Shown one piece after another: positions 1-11,938 of a DNA stretch of 64,000 nucleotides. How positions within the stretch are numbered: position 1 is the stretch's first letter; each line of letters starts with the position of its first letter. The notes below the pieces were generated by a model. The model was not told the origin of the DNA, did no database searches, and saw only the letters and a program-made list of their open reading frames with translations. Source of the stretch: Bilabrum cf. latius (Eukaryota; Bigyra: Bicosoecida; Bigyra; Bicosoecida); NCBI GenBank assembly GCA_965178125.1, contig OZ237740.1, positions 1,302,001 through 1,366,000 of the forward strand. The letters run 5' to 3'. The position numbers were made by a program, and so were the translations under genes.

Positions 1-1767
1 AATCGCACCCGTCCAACCGCCGTGTCAGGCACCCTACGCGCGCGGCCCATCAAGCCCATGCCCTCCAAGGTGGCAAAGCCGATCGTGCACAAGGTAGCCG
101 CCCCTGCGACTGCGCAGCGCAAGGCTCGTCCGGCCCAGCCGGTCGCTGCCGGGAGTATCAGCAACGATCGCGATGCTGCGGATGAGCTTGCCGCGGTGGA
201 AAGCGCGATGGTGACGCCTGTTCCTTCGCCCAACCGCCAGAACAGCTCGTCTAGCGGTCGAGCACCCGCTGTAGACTTAGCGAGCGTGGCAACGGCCAGC
301 ATGGGAAGCGTGGGTCGCACGCCCGGGCCCGGGGGCTTCGATTCCCCTCGACGGCTCGGTCCTGCGGCAACGGGAGGGCAGGGACAGGGGCAGCCCCAGG
401 CCCAGGCCCAGACCCAGACCCATGGCTTCGACGACGAGAGGGAGCGGGTGGGCTTCGACCCTGCCCGCGCGCAGCACCACCTAATGGGTCAGCCTCGCCC
501 AGGTGGGGTCACCCTCGCCCACGGCATGCGGCTGGGAGGTGCCGATGAGTATCAGCGAGACGGCGGATCCATGGAGCCGGAGCTGGCTGCGGGCCAGCAG
601 CGCGGGTCGCACCCGCACGAAGCGATGCGACGAGACGGCGGGGCCGTGTATAGCCCTGTCGGTGGATCCGCCGGATCGGACGCGGCGCCGGGTCACGGTG
701 CGTACCCCACTAGCCTCGAGGGCGGCCCGTCAGCGGGCACTACGATCGGGCTGGGGCCCAACCTGCTGGCCGCCTTTGGGACTGCAGCGGCGGTGCCAGG
801 GCAGGGCGAGCACGAGCGGTCCCCCGGGCGACCGATCCCGGGGTCGGGTGCGCGCGACGAGGGGCACAGGGAGTAGGCCGGGCCCTCGGAGCTGGAGCGG
901 GAGACCTCTGCTGGTCACGTGTCCCAGGCGTCCCCCACCGGGACCGTGGACTCGCTGGGAGACCGCATCGACATATTGGCAGTGGCGCGGCAGCAGCAGC
1001 TCGAGGACGAGGGCAGGCGCGCCAGAGGCGGGAGCTACTCGGGCGGATCTGCCCTCAACCCAGATGCAGCGGCCTTTGTCGCCAGCGGAGCTGTGCCTGC
1101 GAGTGCCGTCCCGACGCTGGACGCCCCCCCTGGCCTGGTCACGGGGGCCTCGGGGGGGCTGCTGCACGGGTTCGAGGCTCCCGCGGCTGCAGAGCAGCAG
1201 GGAACAAGGGTCGGGGTTGTGGTGTCGGGCGGGACACGGCTTGATGTGGACGCGCCCAGGTTCGTGCCGAGCAGCGCCGGGGGGCAGCGTTCAAGCCCCC
1301 CGGGACCGGTCTCGAGCGGATTCGAGGCTCCGGCAGTGAGCAGCGGCGGCGGCTTGGTCGGCCTGGCGGGGCCGCCGACGAGCACAGGCATGGGCGGTCT
1401 GAGCCTGGGAGGCGTCTCTGTGGGGCTCAGTGCGGTGACCGGCGGTTCCAGTGGCATGGCGACGTCCACCACTGCATCTAGCTCGGGCATGGGCATGGGC
1501 ATTGGCTCTGGGCTGGCGTCGTTCGGTGGCCTGGGCGAGTTTGGTGCCCCCGGCGATGCGGGCCTGGGCTCGAGCATCTGGGGCTCTGGGGGGGACGAGG
1601 GGATGATTGGCTTTGGCGGCATGGGGGACCACATGCAGCTGAGAGCTGGCGTCCGCGGTGAGGAGCAGCAGGGCACAGGGGGGGAGAGTGGCTCTGAAGA
1701 CCGGGGCAGCACGGACGGGGACGGAGAAGGAATCGCGACCGACGCAGTGTCATCGCTGTTCCAGTGA
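1..1767 (+). CDS. Disordered Gly/Ser/Pro-rich protein, 3' part
   Basis: The frame is open from base 1, so the true start lies outside the window (or in an earlier exon). It runs to TGA at 1765-1767, giving 588 in-window codons including the stop. One in-frame TAG at 874-876 is read as Gln; the frame continues with the same composition after it. The protein is almost entirely low complexity: Gln-Ala alternations near residues 121-135 and Gly/Ser/Met-rich stretches in the C-terminal half. One short helix-like segment (GDRIDILAVARQQQLEDEGR) lies around residues 320-340. No signal peptide or membrane segment is visible and no family is recognised. The next gene starts 260 bp downstream on the same strand. 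Sure of coding, unsure of function. Confidence 0.7.
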
Positions 1768-2027
1768 GGAGCATAGATGGCTTGCGCTGCCAACTTTGAA
1801 TGATCCATAGCACAGCTACAAGTGAGTTTAAGCGGCACTACACTTTCTGTACCATGTGAGCGGTGCCATAACGTCGATACTTGGCCAAACTACGGGTAAG
1901 CCGGGGTGCTCTGCCCTCCTGCGTGGCGAGGATCACATTGTGATCATAACTTTGATGAAAAATGCACGCCACTCGCTCCGACCCAGCCCGGCTCACTTTA
2001 CATCTTTGAGGCCTACCCTGGCCCAAG

Positions 2028-5000
2028 ATGGAGCCTATTGAACTTTTTCGTATTAATATTCGCCTAAAAGATGGTACTGTGGTTGCTGTTCCGTTCAAAG
2101 ACGGTGATAACCCGTATCAATTGGCGGAGCAGTTTAGCGATACGTTCAGGCTGGATTTCCAAGCAAAGTAGGCGATTAGCGCAGCCTTATCAGAGAAATT
2201 GGCGGAATTTAACGCGAGATTATTCCAACATTCTGGTGCAGTCGACAGTCATGCCGAAACTTAGCATGAACCAGACCCTAGCATCCGCGGCACACATGCG
2301 AGCCACAGTTTGGAGCCTCAAGGCGGCACAGCTGCGGTCTGGAATAGAAGCCACACCCAAGCTTATGATCAAAAGGTACATCATGGCGCCTCATCCACTA
2401 GTTTGGGGGCAAGGCAAGCGCAATAGCAGTCATTTTTGCCGGCTGGCCAGCGCAGTTTGGAAGCGCCTGAACATGCCGCTTCTGTTGATCAGCCGAACAA
2501 AAGCACGGTTACTCCAGAACCGACGTACGTGATGCCTCTTGATGGAAAGGCAGGGGGTGATGACTCAGCAACCTTAGCAGAGCGTCTCGGTAGCACCTTC
2601 AAGGTTCACGACCTTAGCAATCGCTAGTTTGGTTTTGAAGACATTGATAGCTGGCTGCGGGCTCTGCCGTCGTACGATGTGGGGCAACTCAGCCTTGCAC
2701 GCAACCAGCTGCAGCGATTTGAAGCTCCACCGACTCTGGAATGCCTGCTTGTACTGGACCTCAGCCACAATCTCCTGGAAAGCTGCCCAGATCTCAAGAG
2801 TTGTGTGCGGCTGGTCAGTCTTAATATCAGTAATAACTTTATCAAGTCTCTTGCCCCTCTTGCTGGCTGTGTTCCGGCCCTGCAGCGGATTGACGCGAGG
2901 GGCAACGCGCTGCAGACTGCGGACGGGCTCGCGGCGCTTCCATCTTTGCGTTCTGCCGATCTTGGGGAGAATTTGCTCGGCGGAATGGCTTCCATCCGTG
3001 ACCTGTCAGCTAGCCGTACTATATAGGATCTTTCTGTTGACGGGAATCCCTTGTGCAAGCGCCGCAGTCCCGGCCGAGCAAGCAGGCGAGTTGCCTCCGA
3101 CGAGAGCAGCAGGGGAGCAGGTCCCAGCGACTGGGAGGCGCTTCGCATCGCAATCTCTGGCGTGCTGCCCCGCCTGACCACTTTGAATGGGCATGCCATT
3201 CGACAGCCGGTCCAGGACAGAAACCCAAGAGATCTAGGTTCGGCAAGAGGAACGTCGTCCAGCTCGCAGGTGTAGCGTGACAGCAGTCGGCCCCAGGAGC
3301 GCGGGAGGAGAGAAAGACCATCGTCACGCCGAAAGGGGCGGGATACCAGTAGCAGCCGCCCCGCAGTCGCATTTGGAAGAACGCTTCCGAGCAACGGCGT
3401 CAGAGGCAGGAGCATCAGTCGGAGCAGGAGCCGAGCCTCACGCGGCCGTCCCGGCTCCACGCACTCACAGGTGCGGCGACCCTCAATGCGATCAGGTAAT
3501 TCGCGCGACCGAAGTTCTGCGCCCCGCCGCCCCTCTGTCTATAGCCAGACTGGGTCGGGGCACGCGCGCACCCGGTCTGCTTCGAGGCCCAGGCCGTGGA
3601 GGGAAACCCCTGCGGGGTACAGGGCGCGCTCGTCAGCTGGAGCGCGCTTGCATCAGGGCGACAAGGGGTACTCTAGCCGGCGCACAGCACGCCGCGTCCC
3701 GCCTCCACAGCTGCCGGTGGAGTTTACCCCCCGAGTGCAACAGGCAGGTGACAGCTTCCAGTTCTCCTCCGTCGGTAGTGGTGCTGGCGAGATGAAAAGC
3801 AGAGACAATTTGTTGGAATCGACGCTCAATGCAGAGGTAGTTTCCGACGGCTGGCGAGCCGGCAATCGCGGGGAATCGTCGACTCGACCAGATCGACCAG
3901 CCCACGATCGCGACAGCACCCAATCCATCGTGGAACAGCTGCACCCAGCCTCGCGGCAAACGAGGCCACGGGGCCAAAGAGTGCGGAACAAGCATGAAAC
4001 GGGCAGTCAAGTAGCGGAAGAACCAGCTGCACACTCCAAGAGTGGGACCAATCGGGCGGTTGCCCCTTCGCGATCAGCCGGATCACCACAGGACGGGCTA
4101 GCGGACTCGGCACTGGCGAGAGACACGGATGCTGCCGAGGCAGGTCGCGGAGGCCGCCCTGCCTTGCATGCGTCGGCCTCGGCCACACAAGGTACCCTGC
4201 CCTCAGCAAGCTCCTGGTCCTCCACGCCCTCGAACGGAGCGGCCCACGGGGAGGGGCCGGTGCTGCGAGGGCCTGACACGCGGCCGCCCCCATCGCGGCC
4301 CATCCTCTCGCCTGCCCCAGCCGTGGAGGGATAGCAGGCTAGTTTCCCGGCGCAGGTGGCAAGCTGTGATGGTGAAGTCGCAACCAGCTAGAACGGTAGT
4401 GTATCCAGCAGCTTGCACGCAGCACCAGAGCTGCCTCCGGACCTGTCTACCGCAATCACGTAGGCCCAGTGGTGCGTGCAGCGCCTGCAGCGCATGGACA
4501 AGCATCTGCAAGGTCAAGACAACAGCGCGCGGCGGTCCGTCCGAACTGATCTATCGGGGGCCCTGCAGACTGCCAAAGGAGCTCTCGTTCTGGCGCGGGC
4601 CACGGGGCAAGCGGTGAGCAGGTTCGGCCAGGGCGAGCTGTCCGATCGGCATGCTTCCGCTGTGGAGTCTACCTAGAGGGCCACCTCGTCTGCATCGCAG
4701 CTGGTGGCCCTTTTGGAGGAGCGCCTCGAAGAGCTTGGGGTGCGTCTGCCGGACGATGCAGAGGGCTAGCGGGACGCATCGCATGCTCGCGAGTCAAAGT
4801 CACCGCCATCACCGCCAAAGGCACTACGATTGGACGCCAGCACGGACGTCGCGGCGGTCGATGTGCCTTGCGCTCCTCCAGGCCGGAGCCCCGCCACGTC
4901 TGGAGGGCAGGGCAGCCCCAGGTCTCACCAGAACGGAACACAGACCCGGCAGCCAGAGTTTGGTCAGTCGGAGATCTTCAAGCGGGCCCTGGCGAGGACC

Positions 5001-6572
5001 GCGTCTGCCAGGATAAGCCGAGGAGAAGGGCAGGAAGAGGGCCGGGCGCTCGGCCCCAGAGGCTCTCCTGCTGTCAATCTAGCTGGCCGCTTCGACAGCA
5101 GCTCGGTCACGTCTGGTTTCTCCGCCTCTATCCGTCGCCCAGCGAGCCGCCAGGCTCCGGGCGCGCGGTCTCCTCCCAGCAGCTAGCCGCTGCCGGCCCA
5201 AGACGTGTTTGAGCTCACCTCGGGACTGCCACGCAACTTATTCGGCGCTTCGCAAGGGGCATCAATAGAGCAAGAAGCAACGTTGGCGCCTGAGGATGAG
5301 CAGCAGGAATCTGATGGCAGGGAGGATATCGAACCGCCCAGCACGCTTGCTCCAACGGAACACGACGAGTCGCTTCTCAGCCATCCAATGTCATCGAGCA
5401 ACGGCGGTACGTACGCATCGGGCGGTGAGGCCGAGGCGGCGAGACCAGCAGGCCCCGACACATCGCACCTTTCGGAAGGGCTGCGTGCAGCCTACGGGTC
5501 TGTAGGGCTCATCAGTAGCCCAGATCGACCGGGCAGCGAGTCTCGTCATCGGAGCAGCCGCAGCAGGCGCACACCCAGTTCGTCTAGGCCTGCTTCTTCG
5601 AAAGGCCACAGCGCCGCCCCGGTAGAGCGGCGAGCAGAGCTGGTCTAGGACTCTCCTTCCATCCGTATGCTGCAGGGCACGGCTGCCTTGGCTGGGAACG
5701 GTCGGCTGCACCACGGTGAGCAAGACGAGCCTCCCTTCGAGTCGGGGCACTAGGTTGGACCGTCCCATCCCGATGGGGCGTCACTGTACGCTGGCTTGCA
5801 GCCGACCACTAGACGCGTCGATGAAGCGCCCGGCCATGGCAGCGCGCACGTGGTGTGGAGACCAGGCAGCGCATCGGTGTCGGCCAGAGGACCTCGATCG
5901 AATGGTCGGGCAGTGCACGGAGGAGGGCGCGCATCGTACAGCAACTCCAACGTGTCGCACGACTACCTAGCACGGCAGCTGCCTGAGCCCGGTGCTAACA
6001 GGTCACAATCGAGCCGGCTCCAGCCGCGCTCCATGCGCGTGTCAGACACCCCAGGCCTGGCTGGCGTGGTGGCGGCAGAGAATGCCATCAAGGCTGCCAG
6101 GAGACTGGGCACATCTGGCTCCGGTGTGCATTCAAACGGCGGCAGACCCGCAGAGGGACCGGAGGAGTCGCTTTCGGTGCGCGACCGTGCGACGCAAGGG
6201 GGCCAGTCTCGATTCATGCAGTCGTTCGCGCAGGCTGCTGATCGGCCCGTGCCCAGGCAGTCTCAGCCTGTGCTGCAAAGCCAGCCCGCCGCTCCCATGC
6301 ACGAGCCCCATAGTGCGCGAAGGAAGTTCGGCTCCGCGGCTTCCTCGACTGCCAGTGGTGCCCACCCACCGGATTTGGGTCAAGCCAGCTCGCTTCGGCT
6401 TGGCCCGCACGCGGTGCACTAGCTCCGCAGTGCCACCGCGAGCAGTGCGCAACATAGCCAAAGTAGCGCCACAGATGTTGCTGCTACGCTGGGCTCGCTG
6501 GTGTCGAAGCGCCGGGCTGCCATGGCGCGCCTGAGGCACAGGATCGCGCACGACCACGGCGCGCGGGGTTGA
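2028..6572 (+). CDS. Leucine-rich-repeat protein with long disordered tail
   Basis: ATG at 2028, TGA at 6570-6572, 1514 aa, one uninterrupted frame if about 15 in-frame TAG codons are Gln. Residues 1-60 form a compact, less GC-rich head (MEPIELFRINIRLKDG...). Residues about 205-400 hold SDS22-type leucine-rich repeats (LSLARNQL, LDLSHNLL, LNISNNFI) with a capping motif LSVDGNPLC. The remaining 1100 residues are Ser/Arg/Pro-rich and probably disordered. The TAG at 3024-3026 precedes DLSVDGNPL, a solvent-facing LRR position where Gln/Glu/Lys is usual. LRR proteins of this layout are often ciliary or cytoskeletal adaptors, but nothing here fixes that role. With the standard code this gene would be about 16 short pieces. 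Confident of the gene model, low confidence on role. Confidence 0.8.
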
Positions 6573-6839
6573 TCGCTGAGGGGGGGACGGGCACACTGAT
6601 GTTCCTGGATAGGATCCGGACATCTATTGCTGTGCTGTTTGGTGTTAGTTGTTGTTTGTTGATGTGAGAAGAAAGCTGAGAAAGAAAGGCAGGTCCGCTG
6701 CAGGTACTGCTACTACCCGGCAATGCGCACTCGTCTGTGACAGAAAGAGCCAAGCAGAAAGAGCCAAGCCCACTGCTGGACGCACAGCCCGCCCCGCGCA
6801 CGCCCTCGAAATCAGGGCATCTGTCTCAAATACAGGTGA

Positions 6840-8537
6840 TCACATGCCGATGCACTTCACGTTGTTGTCCTTGCACACGTTGCCTTCTGTCTAGAGGCCC
6901 GGTAGCGACTTGATGATCCCGATGTTCTCGCTCTCGAGTACCGTGTTCTTCTCGATCGTGTTGTATTCGACCTTCTGCAGGCCATAGTACGCCATGTAGC
7001 CGCTCGAACCCAAGGACAGATCGTTGTTTGTCCACACGTTGCGGGCGCCCGTGTTTCCATCCTGCGGCTGCTGCAGCACGCCTTCCCCGTCCGTGGTGCT
7101 GTACCCCGAGGTGGTGCGCTGCCTGTGGATCTCGCCCGTGTTGCTGTCCACGAGACTGCCCGCACCGGTCTGGTCGTATCCGCGGTTCTCATTCGTGTCG
7201 GCTCCGCCCGCGCACTTGACGCCGTCGACCGAGTAGCAGGTCGAATTCGCCCTGACCTGCACGTGGTTGCCGCGGACTACCATGCCAGTGCCCTGCGCAG
7301 GCCCGCCGCGACCCGACCAAGCCACCGCGCCAGCGCCGAGATCGTCCTGGCCGTCGGGGCCTCCGAAGAACACACCGACCCTCCCGTTCATGTACACGTA
7401 GTTCTCCAGCAACGAGGCGTTCCGCACCGGATTCGTGTCCCCGGGGGCCATGCCGAGCGAGACGCCGTAGCGGTTGTCGTAGGGGAACTCCAGCGTGCCC
7501 TTGAACTCCTTGCAACCGCCCTTGGCCTCGAAGGTGACCTTGGTGGATGCCTTGGCAGTGGCCTCACCCACGAGGTTGTTCCCCACCAGGGAGTTCTGCC
7601 CCTGGCCCACCGAGATGGCGGTGGCAAACCTCCACGGCCACTCGTTCTCGCCTTCAATAGACGTCACAGGGGATCCCCAATGCCTCATGGCAGACTGCTA
7701 CGGCGGCCCGCTGGGGTACTTGTACGCCACGTTCCGCACGCGGTTGCCCAGAACCAGCAAATAGCTGGAGTTGACCCCCGATCCAGAGAGAGAGATTCCC
7801 GCCCCGTCGATGTCCAGGTTCACCACGCCCGTGTTGAAGCACGACCCAGCGGTCAGCGGCGTAGACCCGAGAGTCCCGTGCGCCGCAACCTGCTTCTGCT
7901 TCATGGGCGGCCAGCGGGCGTCGCCTTCACCTCGCTGAGCGGCAGCGCGCACGTGCGCGGGGACGAAGCCGGGGGACTCGCAGCCGATCCGCTTGTACTC
8001 GCGGTCCGGGAAGACCAGCTTGGTTGAGGGGGCCAGGGTGCCCACGGACCTGGAATGCGGCGAGATGGCTGGTCGAGTGTCTGGGTCACCCCGAAGGACG
8101 AGCCCAGGCGGCACGGCAAGATCGTCCTCGAGCTTGTACGTCCCTGCCGGCACATAAATGACACCATAGCGACCAGAAGTAGTATTTTCGTTTGCATAGG
8201 CATCTGCGGCAGCCGCTTTGATCTTGTCATCAAGTAATTTTCCGCTGTAGTCGCTGACAGACTGCGTCAAGGTGAATACACTTCGATGGGAGCAAGAGCA
8301 GAGGATAGAACGCGCTGTTGTGATCTTACGGATACACATTACCATACTCACATATACACACTGCCAAGGTACTAGTTCAGTCCACGCAAGATCCTTCTTG
8401 AGCGTGGGAAACCTAGTCAAGACAGGATTCGAAGTCGGGCACTAGTGTTCTGCTGCTGTGCAAGACTTGGAGCCGCACTACGAGGCAGACACGCCAACCG
8501 GAATTAAACCAATAGCAAAGAGCGCAGCACGAATCAT
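6840..8537 (-). CDS. Secreted pectate-lyase-like beta-helix protein
   Basis: Two exons on the minus strand: 8352-8537 and 6840-8261, with a 90-nt GT-AG intron (8262-8351, donor GTGAGT), phase 0; 535 aa ending at TGA 6842-6840. The N-terminus MIRAALFAIGLIPVGVSAS is a clear signal peptide. The body has a pectate-lyase-3/GH55-type start (GVIYVPAGTYKLEDDL, then PPGLVLRGD) followed by Asn-rich beta-helix turns (ASLLENYVYMNGRVGVFFGG, VVRGNHVQVRANST). The expected role is extracellular attack on pectin or a related polysaccharide by elimination or hydrolysis; the exact substrate cannot be read. Four TAG codons are read as Gln, two of them just after the signal peptide. It diverges from the GH5-like gene across a 111-bp gap and converges with the LRR gene. 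Confidence 0.8.
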
Positions 8538-8648
8538 GCTTGTCTCGAACAAGTGTCGCTGCTCGAGCAGTGTGATTGAAACGCGCTCCGGATCGAGCAA
8601 GTGCAACTTGTTGAACTGCCGCGATTCAGCACGCCCACACTCACCCGC
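8538..8648. promoter_or_regulatory. Shared divergent promoter region
   Basis: Only 111 bp separate the two start codons of the divergent secreted-enzyme genes (minus-strand pectate-lyase-like, plus-strand GH5-like). Any core promoters must lie here or inside the 5' coding ends. I see no TATA box or other motif I can name. The call rests on position alone; it implies the two genes could be co-expressed. Confidence 0.4.
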
Positions 8649-11600
8649 ATGCGCCCGAGTGTTGCACAATTAGTTGCAGTGGTACTGCTTGTGCATGCAA
8701 CTTTGGTTCGGTCGGCTGCCAACTTTTCTGTTGAATTCCAACCCGTCGTGCAGCACTGCAGCACGGTCGATGGTGCGCACGAGGCTCCTCAGTGCGGCTT
8801 TGGCTACACTGGAGCACTCACTGAAAGCCCAATTATGTTAAGCGGTAAGCTCTCCTGGGGCGACTTTGAGACGCGGTGCAGCTATCGCTAGATGTCGGGC
8901 CCGGCGCTCTCGAAGATAGAACCTACGTGGAACACTAGCGTGCATCACGGGGATAGGAACGCCTCGGCAACGTTCTAGTACCCTGGAAACTACACGATCC
9001 GACTCCAGGCAGAGCGGAAGGGTGTGATTCGATTCGAGGACATCAGCGTGATCGTCCGGCAACGCTTGCTCGATGACGCCAGCCTCGTACTACCTAGTGC
9101 AGCACTGGCAGGCGATGCCGGCGCCGTCGAGACCTTCCCCTTTGTTACGCACTGGAACGATACTGCCAACGGAACCGCAACTGACGCGTGGTGGGTGCGC
9201 TCCGCCGGTCCTCGGGCGGGGGCAGCCGGACGGATCCTGCCGAACGTCTCGGACGCCGGCCGGTTCTGGCAGGCCGGGCGCAGGGTGCGCCTGTGGGGCG
9301 CCAACCTGTGCTTCGGAGCCAACCTGCCGGCCCATGACCTGGCTTCGTCCATCGCTGGCCGGATCTCCAAGCTCGGGTTTAACGCCATTCGGCTCATGTC
9401 GATCGACGAGAACGGCCTGGGGCCGGATGGCAGGCACTTTAGCGCCAGCAACATCCCGGGAGAGGGCATCAACAGGACGATGCTGGATCGGCTGGACAAT
9501 CTAGCAGCTGAGCTGGCCAAGAGGGGCATCTACCTTCGGCTGGGGCTGCACGTGAACAGATACTACGGCAACGTCTCGTGGCCTGAGGACTCGTACAGCC
9601 GCACCAAGTATGACAAGGGGCTTGGCATGGTGGTGCCCGCCTATCTCGAGTCCTGGAAGGGCTGGACCAGGCAGCTGCTCACCCATGTGAACCCGTACAC
9701 AGGCATGTCCTGGGCCGCTGACCCCGCCCTGGTGACCGTTGAGATCACCAACGAGGACTCGCTGGTGACCGAGTGGGTCAGGGGCCAGCTGGACGAGCCG
9801 TGCGCCAACGCGTCCACGGGGTACGGGGAGGTGCTGGGCGGGCTGTTCGAGACCTGGATCACGAACGGCACCGTGTATGGGCTTGATTCTCCGCTGACTC
9901 TCGCGTGCGACGCAGCCTCGGTGCCACCAGAGGACAGGCGCAGGTACATCCCAAGGGCAGGGTGGGTGCACTCGGTGCCCTCGAACAACACCAGAGCGTG
10001 CTGGCTGGCCTTCCTGTTCGCCGCGGAGAGGTCTTTCTTCGAATCCACGGCTCGGTTCGTCAAGCGCGACCTCGGCTTTGGGGGCATCGTCGTGGGCACG
10101 CAGGCGCACACGGACGCGGTCACGTCTCAGTTCCTGAGTCCCTCCGTGGACGCCATCGACGTGCACAACTACTTTGCCAACAACGAGAATGGGCGCCTGC
10201 ACAACGTGCCACAGAGCGGGCTGTCCTCCGGGGGAGCGCTTTCCACCATCGCGCCCTACCGCGCCGCGGGCATGCCCCTCACGGTGACCGAGTTCAACCA
10301 GCCGGACCCCTCCCAGTTCGGCGCAGAGGTGGGGCCCCTCCTGGCGGCGTACGCGCGGGCCCAGGACCTCGATGCAGCGTATCTGTTCACGTTTGCGGCC
10401 GTGCATTACGTGCACGGGTTCGGGGACGAGACATCGCTCGTGGAGGAGGACGGGTGGCAGGCGGGGCGTGTGATCGAGTACTACCGCATAACGGACGACC
10501 CGCACAAGATGGTGCCGCTCGTGGCTGCCTCCAGGACGATGCTCCTGGGCGATGGCGTGGACACGTGGGAGGGACTGCGGCCGGGTGCATGGGGTGGGGA
10601 ACACGGGGGTGGTGACCTACGTGGCGGGCCATCGGCAGCTCTTGGGCTGCCCGGGAGCAGTGGCAGCGGCGGGAGGCAGTCCGGCAGCGGACCGATGTAT
10701 CTGAAGCTGAGTCCGTCAGAGTTCGACTCGTGGATTCTCTCGCGATTGAACGACCCCTCGCTGTCCACGTGGCGTGGCGCCATGCCGTGCGCTGCTGATT
10801 TGGGACTACCCGCCAACTACTCGATCGGCCGGATTGTCGGATTCGACTTCGGGCCCAGGCCCAAGGTTGCCGACAATGGCGAGCATTCGGGCGGACGAAC
10901 AGTGAGCAGTGCGAGCTCGCCCCTGCCTGACATGAGCCCGCGTGCCACTGGCACTGGCACCGCCCCGAGTGCGTCCCAGCCCGTCGTGGGCTCCTCGCGG
11001 CCGTGGGTCTGGGAGCACGGGGAGGCGCAGGGGTACGCCCTGGTGCGCGGGCAAGGCACCAAAGCTGCCTCTGGATTCATCGCGCGGGAGCAGTGGCCCG
11101 CTGGTGGCCTGCCCTTCGTGTCCAGCGGTGGGCAGATCGACCTGGGCGATCAGGTGGCCGTGACGGTGGGCAGCCTCTCTCGGGATGGGCATGGGGATGG
11201 GGCGAGCTAGGTGCAGGGCATGAAGGTGCAGGCGAGGGCGCCTGCCCTGGGCTGGGCGGTGGTGACTCTAACCGGGGTTGGTCTGCCGGGGGCGGGTGCC
11301 CCGAGGGCTCTGCTCGCCGCTGTGGGGGCCTGGACCAACACGGGGATGGAGGCCCTGTGGGCGGATGTAGAGAGGACGTGGCTGAACAGCAGCAGCATCG
11401 CGCTGTGGGGGTCGGACCCTTCCCGGCTCGAGGGGGTGCTCCTGGAGGTGGTGCTGCCCTGCGAGCCTCTTCAGGCGTGGGGAGGGAGTGCCGGCGGGCT
11501 GGGCAGTGGCAATGCCGCTGCGGCCGCTGGTGCTCGCGTGACCGTGTATGCGCTCGACAGCACTGGCCGCAGGATGGGAGAGCCTGTGGCTTCGGTCCAA

Positions 11601-11696
11601 TGCGACGAAGCTGCATAGGAGCAAAGCACTGTCGCGATAGTGCTGGATGGGCTGGTCCATCGCACCGTACAGTATGAAGTTGAGTATTCGCGATGA
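8649..11696 (+). CDS. Secreted clan GH-A (GH5-like) glycoside hydrolase
   Basis: ATG 8649 to TGA 11694-11696, 1015 aa in one exon with four TAG codons read as Gln (8889, 8976, 11208, 11616). The start MRPSVAQLVAVVLLVHATLVRSA is a signal peptide. Residues about 25-190 look like a beta-sandwich carbohydrate-binding region. The TIM-barrel part begins near residue 215 with VRLWGANLCFGANL and FNAIRLMSID. The likely acid/base is E369 in EITNED, and the likely nucleophile is E548 in VTEFNQPD, both typical of retaining clan GH-A enzymes such as GH5. A C-terminal beta-rich region follows; its last 163 residues lie beyond the TAG at 11208. Many N-glycosylation sequons fit secretion. It should cleave beta-linked glucan or mannan; the substrate is not determined. 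The GH3 gene follows 242 bp downstream. Confidence 0.8.
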
Positions 11697-11938
11697 TGAT
11701 GATCGTGGAAGCCTGGCTTGGTGGTTGGCGCCGCGCGACGTGTTGGTTCCGCTAGTTGCACTTGCGATCGACAGCGACGCATCATTCGGCTTGTGTTCGT
11801 GTTGACGTCCACACATTCCCTTCCGTGTCTTAAAGCGTGAGCCAAGTTGTTTATATTGATATAATCGATACATGAGCCCTGTTCAATTTGTTCCAAGATC
11901 CGCGTAGTATGCTGTGCTCATAGCTCGCAGATCACATA

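Noticed and set aside
7125-8027. 300-aa plus-strand ORF opposite the pectate-lyase-like gene
   Set aside because: No start context or domain; the minus frame has a signal peptide, beta-helix motifs and an intron of correct phase.
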